In this document: piece by piece, positions 6,180 through 10,151 of the stretch | How positions within the stretch are numbered: position 1 is the first letter of the stretch | Layout of the letters: each line of letters opens with the position of its first letter | From: Oscillospiraceae bacterium | GTDB lineage: Bacteria; Bacillota; Clostridia; Oscillospirales; Oscillospiraceae | DNA: 10,151 nucleotides | Direction of reading: 5' to 3' | Assembly: GCA_015068335.1 (NCBI GenBank) | Contig: SVKT01000051.1 | Span: 1 to 10,151, forward strand | Made by a program: the position numbers and the translations under genes | Notes under the pieces: generated by a model | What the model saw: only the letters and a program-made list of their open reading frames with translations | Database searches by the model: none | What the model was told of the DNA's origin: nothing

Positions 6180-6776
6180 TTACTTTTCGCAGGCGCTGTT
6201 CAGCAGTGCAATCAGTTCCTCTTTTCCGTTTCCCTTCTCCGCAGAGAACGGCACAAGGATGTCCTCCTCGGTCAGTTCCAGCGTTTCCCGGATCAGGGCC
6301 AGCGCAGGCTCTACCTGGCTTTTCTTCAACTTATCCAGTTTATTGGCCACAACGATCTCCGGGCAGCCCGTCTGGCGGAACCACTCGTGCATAATGCGGT
6401 CGTTTTCCGTGGGCTTATGTCGGATATCAACGATCAGGACGCCGACGGTGATCAGATCGCCGCCATCCTGGAAGTAACTTTCCATCAGACGCCCCCAGCG
6501 CTCTTTCTCCGCCTGACTGACCTTGGCGTAGCCGTAACCGGGCAGGTCAACGAGATAAGCGCCCTTATCGATGAGGAAGTAGTTGATCTGCGTGGTCTTG
6601 CCGGGAGATGCGCCTACGTAAGCCAGATTCTTCCGACTGACCAGACGGTTAATGACCGAGGATTTTCCCACATTGGAACGCCCGGCAAAGGCAAACTGGG
6701 GCAGCCCGTCCCGCAGGAAGCCGGACTGGCTGGCAGCGGAACAGACAAATTCCGCTTTCACAAAATTCAAAGCCAT
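6180..6776 (-). CDS. ysxC: Ribosome biogenesis GTP-binding protein YsxC/YihA (EngB)
   Basis: This small TRAFAC-class GTPase takes part in late assembly of the large ribosomal subunit and is essential in several bacteria. With ATG 6776-6774 the product is 198 residues, the usual family length. The frame is open back to 6809, but that extension lies within lon, and the AAAGGAGG site at 6781-6788 points to the inner ATG, just before the family's typical N-terminal A-x-F-V stretch. The G motifs are all present: G1 GRSNVGKSS (32-40), G2 with GKTTQINYF (59-67), G3 DLPGYGYAK (77-85), G4 NKLDK (145-149) and G5 SAEKG (178-182). The start is 10 bases after the lon stop, so it is probably transcribed and translated together with lon; clpX-lon-ysxC is a common Firmicutes order. 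Confidence 0.96.
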   Translation of the reverse strand: MALNFVKAEFVCSAASQSGFLRDGLPQFAFAGRSNVGKSSVINRLVSRKNLAYVGASPGKTTQINYFLIDKGAYLVDLPGYGYAKVSQAEKERWGRLMESYFQDGGDLITVGVLIVDIRHKPTENDRIMHEWFRQTGCPEIVVANKLDKLKKSQVEPALALIRETLELTEEDILVPFSAEKGNGKEELIALLNSACEK

Positions 6777-6780
6777 AGGA

Positions 6781-6788
6781 CCTCCTTT
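6781..6788 (-). promoter_or_regulatory. Ribosome binding site deciding the ysxC start, overlapping the lon stop codon
   Basis: On the minus strand AAAGGAGG lies 4 bases before ATG 6776 and overlaps the lon TAA (6789-6787). It selects the 198-residue form of YsxC over the longer open frame, and suggests that ribosomes finishing lon help start ysxC. Confidence 0.85.
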
Positions 6789-9201
6789 ATTGCCGCAGCG
6801 CGGCATCACCGTTCTCCCGGTTCACCGCAGCGAATGCCGGCAGCACAGCCGGCCGCTCCTCGCACAAGATCGCCGCTTCGGGGCACAGGGCGTTGGCAAA
6901 CACCTCATCCACCGTACCCACAGGGATAAACCGCAGGGCCGCGCGGACGGTCTGCTCGATCTCTTCCAGATCCCGCACATTGTCTTTCGGGATCAGCACC
7001 GTGCCGATGCCGTTTCGCAGTGCAGCCATCGTTTTTTCCTTCAAGCCGCCGATGGACAGCACTCTACCACGTAAAGTAATTTCACCTGTCATCGCAATCT
7101 CTGCCTTGACTTTGCGGTTCGTCAATGCAGAGAGCATCGCGGTGGCCATTGCGATGCCCGCCGAGGGACCGTCCTTGGGAACTGCCCCCTCCGGGAAGTG
7201 AACGTGGATGTCCTTCGTCTTGTAGAAATCGCTTTCGATGCCCAGCACAGCAGAGCGGCTGCGCAGACAACTCAGGGCGGCGTGGGCAGATTCTTTCATC
7301 ACATCACCCAGATTGCCGGTCAGTTCCAATTTGCCGGTGCCCTCCATAACGTTGACTTCGACTTCCAGGATCTCGCCGCCGGCTTCCGTCCAGGCAAGGC
7401 CATTCACAACGCCGACCTCTTCCTTCTCCGTGTGGAGCGCGGGAGGATACGGCTGGCAATCCAGCAGTTTGGGGAGATCGTTTTCTGTAACGTTGATTCG
7501 CTTTACATCTCCCTTTAACAGGCGCATATCCGTCTTTCTGCAAACGGCAGCAATGCGGCGTTCCAGCAGGCGGACGCCGGATTCACGGGTATAATCCCGG
7601 ATGATGGCGCGCAGCACATCATCGCCGATGCGAAGGCTTCCCTTTTTCAATCCGTGCTCCTCCAACTGCTTGGGAAGCAGGTGGCGTCTTGCAATTTGCA
7701 GTTTTTCCTCGTCGGTATAACTGGAAAGACGAATGACCTCCATACGATCCAGCAGCGGTCTGGGAATGGTGTCGGTGGTATTGGCGGTGGTAATGAACAT
7801 CACGCTCCGCAGATCCACAGGGATTTCCAGGAAATGGTCACGGAAACTGTGGTTCTGCTCGCTGTCCAGAACTTCCAGCAACGCCGCAGCAGGATCGCCG
7901 CGGTAGTCGTTGCCCATCTTGTCGATCTCGTCCAGCAGCAAAAGCGGATTCATCGCGCCGCTGCGGCTGATGGCCTCGATGATGCGGCCTGGCATAGCGC
8001 CAATGTAGGTCTTGCGGTGACCGCGGATGTCCGCCTCGTCCCGCACGCCGCCCAGAGAGAGCCGCGCCAACTTGCGGTTCAGCGCTGTGGCCACAGAAAT
8101 GGCGATCGAGGTCTTGCCCACGCCCGGAGGGCCCACCAGGCAGATAATCTGCCCCTTCCCTTTCGGGTTCATCTGGCGGACGGCGATGGTTTCCAGGATC
8201 CTCTCCTTCACCTTTTCCAGACCAAAATGGTCGCGTTCCAGCACTTTTCGTGCCGCATCCACACTGATGCGCTCACGGGTGTATGTATTCCACGGCATTT
8301 CCAGACAGACGTCCAGATAGTTGCGGATCACGGCGCCCTCAGCGCTGCCAAAGGGCTGCTTGGCCAGTTTGCTGACCTCTTTCAGCAGGTGCTTTTCCGT
8401 ATCTTCGGAAAGTTCCAGCGCCTTGATCTTCTGACGGTAGGTGTCGATCTCGTCGTCTGTATCCTCTTCACCCAGTTCGTGCTGCAAAACGCGGATCTGG
8501 GTGCGCAAGATCTGGTCTTTCTGGGACTGCGCCAACTGGTCACGGATCTTGCTCTCCATCTCGTGCTCAAAGCCAAGAACGTTGCACTCCCGTGCCAGAA
8601 AACCGTTGAGTTTGCGAAGACGAATGAAGGGCGCCGGCTCTTCCAGGATCTCCTGCTTGTCCGTATGCCGCAGGGCGATGTTCTGGGCGATAAAGTCGGC
8701 CAGATAGCCCACGTCCCGGCAGTCCATCACGGTGGTGACGACTTCCTCAGACACATTGCCGGCCAGTTCGATATACTCGCCAAACAGATTCCAACTTTGA
8801 CGCAGCAGCGCTTCCGTCCGTGGACTGCGGAGGAAGGCCTCGGAGGGTTCCAGTTCTTCCAGCAGTTCCACGTTGCCCTGCAAAAACGGCTCGGTCTGCC
8901 ACAGGCGGCGCAGCCGGGCACGGCGGCGTCCCTCCACCATCACGCGGACGGAGGTCTTGGAAAGCCGCAGGATCTGGGTGATGTGGGACAGCGTTCCGAT
9001 CTCGTAAAGATCTTTCTCCTGAGGCACATTCACGCCGATCTCCCGCTGGGTAACCAGAAAAATATCCTGATCCCCCTCCATCGCGCGTTCCAGCGCGTGG
9101 ATGGAGAAGGGGCGTTCCACATCAAAGGTGAGGGTCATATGGGGGAAAACCGTCAGACCGCGCAGGGCCAGAACGGGAATATTCAACGTCACAGGTTCCA
9201 T
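6787..9201 (-). CDS. lon: ATP-dependent endopeptidase Lon (LonA type)
   Basis: Lon is a soluble hexameric AAA+ protease that unfolds and degrades damaged and selected regulatory proteins. The 804-residue product is slightly longer than E. coli Lon (784), mainly through a C-terminal tail of about 30 residues (from about 772). The N-terminal LON substrate domain covers about 5-200 (starting LNIPVLALRGLTVFP), and a helical region with coiled-coil character follows (about 210-290). The AAA+ module has Walker A GPPGVGKT (357-364), Walker B LLLLDEID (420-427) and sensor-1 N474 in TTANT. The protease domain has the catalytic Ser680 in PKDGPSAG (675-682) and Lys723 in GGLKEK (718-723), with the same 43-residue spacing as E. 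coli S679/K722. ATG 9201 is preceded by AGAAAGGAT (9208-9216). It lies 66 bases after clpX, behind a terminator-like hairpin. I see no CIRCE element or CtsR repeats in front of it. Confidence 0.98.
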   Translation of the reverse strand: MEPVTLNIPVLALRGLTVFPHMTLTFDVERPFSIHALERAMEGDQDIFLVTQREIGVNVPQEKDLYEIGTLSHITQILRLSKTSVRVMVEGRRRARLRRLWQTEPFLQGNVELLEELEPSEAFLRSPRTEALLRQSWNLFGEYIELAGNVSEEVVTTVMDCRDVGYLADFIAQNIALRHTDKQEILEEPAPFIRLRKLNGFLARECNVLGFEHEMESKIRDQLAQSQKDQILRTQIRVLQHELGEEDTDDEIDTYRQKIKALELSEDTEKHLLKEVSKLAKQPFGSAEGAVIRNYLDVCLEMPWNTYTRERISVDAARKVLERDHFGLEKVKERILETIAVRQMNPKGKGQIICLVGPPGVGKTSIAISVATALNRKLARLSLGGVRDEADIRGHRKTYIGAMPGRIIEAISRSGAMNPLLLLDEIDKMGNDYRGDPAAALLEVLDSEQNHSFRDHFLEIPVDLRSVMFITTANTTDTIPRPLLDRMEVIRLSSYTDEEKLQIARRHLLPKQLEEHGLKKGSLRIGDDVLRAIIRDYTRESGVRLLERRIAAVCRKTDMRLLKGDVKRINVTENDLPKLLDCQPYPPALHTEKEEVGVVNGLAWTEAGGEILEVEVNVMEGTGKLELTGNLGDVMKESAHAALSCLRSRSAVLGIESDFYKTKDIHVHFPEGAVPKDGPSAGIAMATAMLSALTNRKVKAEIAMTGEITLRGRVLSIGGLKEKTMAALRNGIGTVLIPKDNVRDLEEIEQTVRAALRFIPVGTVDEVFANALCPEAAILCEERPAVLPAFAAVNRENGDAALRQ

Positions 9202-9220
9202 AGGGTCATCCTTTCTTGGG

Positions 9221-9260
9221 GTAAAGCAAAGGAAAGGGGGCGCGGCGGCGTCCCCTTTCC
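9221..9260 (-). terminator. Terminator-like hairpin after clpX
   Basis: On the minus strand GGAAAGGGG (9260-9252) can pair with CCCCTTTCC (9239-9231), a 9-base-pair stem around a 12-base GC-rich loop, followed by TTTGCTTT. The U-rich tail is interrupted, so termination may be partial. It starts 7 bases after the clpX stop. Only 19 bases lie between the tail and the lon start, too few for a promoter, so lon needs readthrough or a promoter inside clpX. Confidence 0.65.
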
Positions 9261-9267
9261 CGAATCG

Positions 9268-10151
9268 TTAAGACGCCGACTTCGGGTTTTTGCCGCTGTC
9301 GGACTTTTCATCCTTACCGCTGTTCAGTTTCACGGAATTGCTTACCTTTTCCGGGTCACGGGTCAGGACGGGCTCTCCCTTCCCCTCCACGCAGTCCTTA
9401 TTGATGACTGCCTTTACAACGGTGGGGTCAGAGGGAATATCATACATAATGCGGGTCAGCAGTTCTTCCATAACCGCGCGCAGACCGCGGGCACCGATGT
9501 TGCGCGCGATGGCCTTGTCGGCAATGGCGTCCAGAGCCTCCGGCTCGAACTCCAACTCCACATTATCATACTCCATCAGTTTCTGATACTGCTTGACCAG
9601 CGCGTTTTTGGGTTCCTGCAGAATGCGGACCAGATCCTCCCGGCGCAGCGCATCCATCGCCGCAATTACGGGCAGACGGCCCACCAGTTCGGGGATCAGG
9701 CCGAATTTCAGGATATCGTGAGGCTGCACCTCGCGCAGGATGCGGCTGACGTCCTTATCCTTCTTGCCCTGCACATCGGCGCCAAAGCCGATGCTCTTCT
9801 TATCCAGACGCTGTTCAATGATCTTTTCCAGACCCTCGAAGGCGCCGCCGCAGATGAAGAGGATGTTTTTGGTGTTGATCTGGATAAATTCCTGATGGGG
9901 ATGCTTGCGGCCGCCCTGGGGAGGCACGTTGGCCACAGTACCCTCCACGATTTTCAGCAGAGCCTGCTGCACACCCTCACCGGAAACGTCGCGGGTGATG
10001 GAGGTATTTTCGCTCTTGCGGGCGATCTTGTCGATCTCGTCCACATAGATGATGCCGTATTCGGCACGCTCCACATCGAAATCCGCCGCTTGCAGCAGGC
10101 GCAGCAGGATATTTTCCACGTCGTCGCCCACATAGCCGGCCTCGGTCAAAG
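9268..10151 (-). CDS. clpX: ClpX, ATP-dependent unfoldase subunit of ClpXP (C-terminal part; start lies beyond the window)
   Basis: ClpX is a hexameric AAA+ unfoldase that feeds substrates to the ClpP protease. The window holds about the last 294 residues; the N-terminal zinc-binding domain and Walker A are off the right edge. The visible part opens at the pore-1 loop region LTEAGYVGDDVENIL. It contains Walker B IIYVDEIDKIARK, SITRDVSGEGVQQALLK, the RKH pore loop in GGRKHPHQEF, the ClpP-contacting IGF loop within the KKSIGFGADV stretch, the KFGLIPELVGRLPV segment and the sensor-2 GARGLR. The TEAGYVG motif is followed by D-D-V where E-D-V is usual. The C-terminus adds a hydrophilic Lys/Ser/Asp-rich tail of about 30 residues after the conserved fold. 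It is followed by a hairpin and then lon. Confidence 0.98.
   Translation of the reverse strand, partial: LTEAGYVGDDVENILLRLLQAADFDVERAEYGIIYVDEIDKIARKSENTSITRDVSGEGVQQALLKIVEGTVANVPPQGGRKHPHQEFIQINTKNILFICGGAFEGLEKIIEQRLDKKSIGFGADVQGKKDKDVSRILREVQPHDILKFGLIPELVGRLPVIAAMDALRREDLVRILQEPKNALVKQYQKLMEYDNVELEFEPEALDAIADKAIARNIGARGLRAVMEELLTRIMYDIPSDPTVVKAVINKDCVEGKGEPVLTRDPEKVSNSVKLNSGKDEKSDSGKNPKSAS

Noticed and set aside
6777..6809. Longer YsxC start at 6809 (11 extra residues)
   Set aside because: The extension lies within lon, has no ribosome site, and is not typical of the family; AAAGGAGG directly precedes the inner ATG.
6387..7074. Plus-strand open frames opposite ysxC and the lon 3' end
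   Set aside because: They overlap intact GTPase and protease motifs on the other strand and show no protein-like composition.

Overview
The window is a stretch of core bacterial chromosome, almost entirely coding on the minus strand. It fits a Gram-positive of the Clostridia type (Oscillospirales/Ruminococcaceae-like is my best guess): moderately high GC by eye, strong AGGAGG-type ribosome sites, tightly packed genes, and the Firmicutes orders clpX-lon-ysxC and pyrH-frr-uppS-cdsA-dxr-rseP. The exact taxon cannot be fixed from the sequence alone. No RNA genes, CRISPR arrays, insertion sequences or prophage genes were seen, and there is no gene-free stretch longer than about 180 bases.

Right to left (the direction of minus-strand transcription): the C-terminal part of clpX runs in from the right edge and ends in a hairpin that looks like a terminator. 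The ATP-dependent protease gene lon follows, then the ribosome-assembly GTPase gene ysxC, whose ribosome site overlaps the lon stop codon. This is a protein-quality and ribosome-assembly block. ysxC ends tail to tail with the only plus-strand gene, sharing a strong bidirectional terminator. That gene (4549-6144) encodes a membrane-tethered XRE-type regulator with a large outer domain I cannot assign to a named family.

A 182-base divergent intergenic region carries promoters for the regulator and for pyrH. The second minus-strand operon follows: pyrH (UMP kinase), frr (ribosome recycling factor), uppS (undecaprenyl diphosphate synthase), cdsA (CDP-diacylglycerol synthase), dxr (first committed step of the MEP isoprenoid pathway) and rseP (site-2 protease). 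It links nucleotide and translation housekeeping to isoprenoid, lipid-carrier and phospholipid synthesis. Genes from frr to rseP are separated by at most about 20 bases or overlap (TGATG and ATGA junctions), suggesting translational coupling.

Two things stand out. First, the rseP reading frame switches after about residue 72 from an RseP-like sequence to one resembling the C-terminal region of family-2 glycosyltransferases (FEYE...N-M-L-L, then I-P-F-V-E-x-P-I). The left edge is therefore either a real rearrangement or an assembly chimera. Second, the XRE membrane regulator sits between two core blocks, where many Firmicutes would have rpsB-tsf ahead of pyrH.
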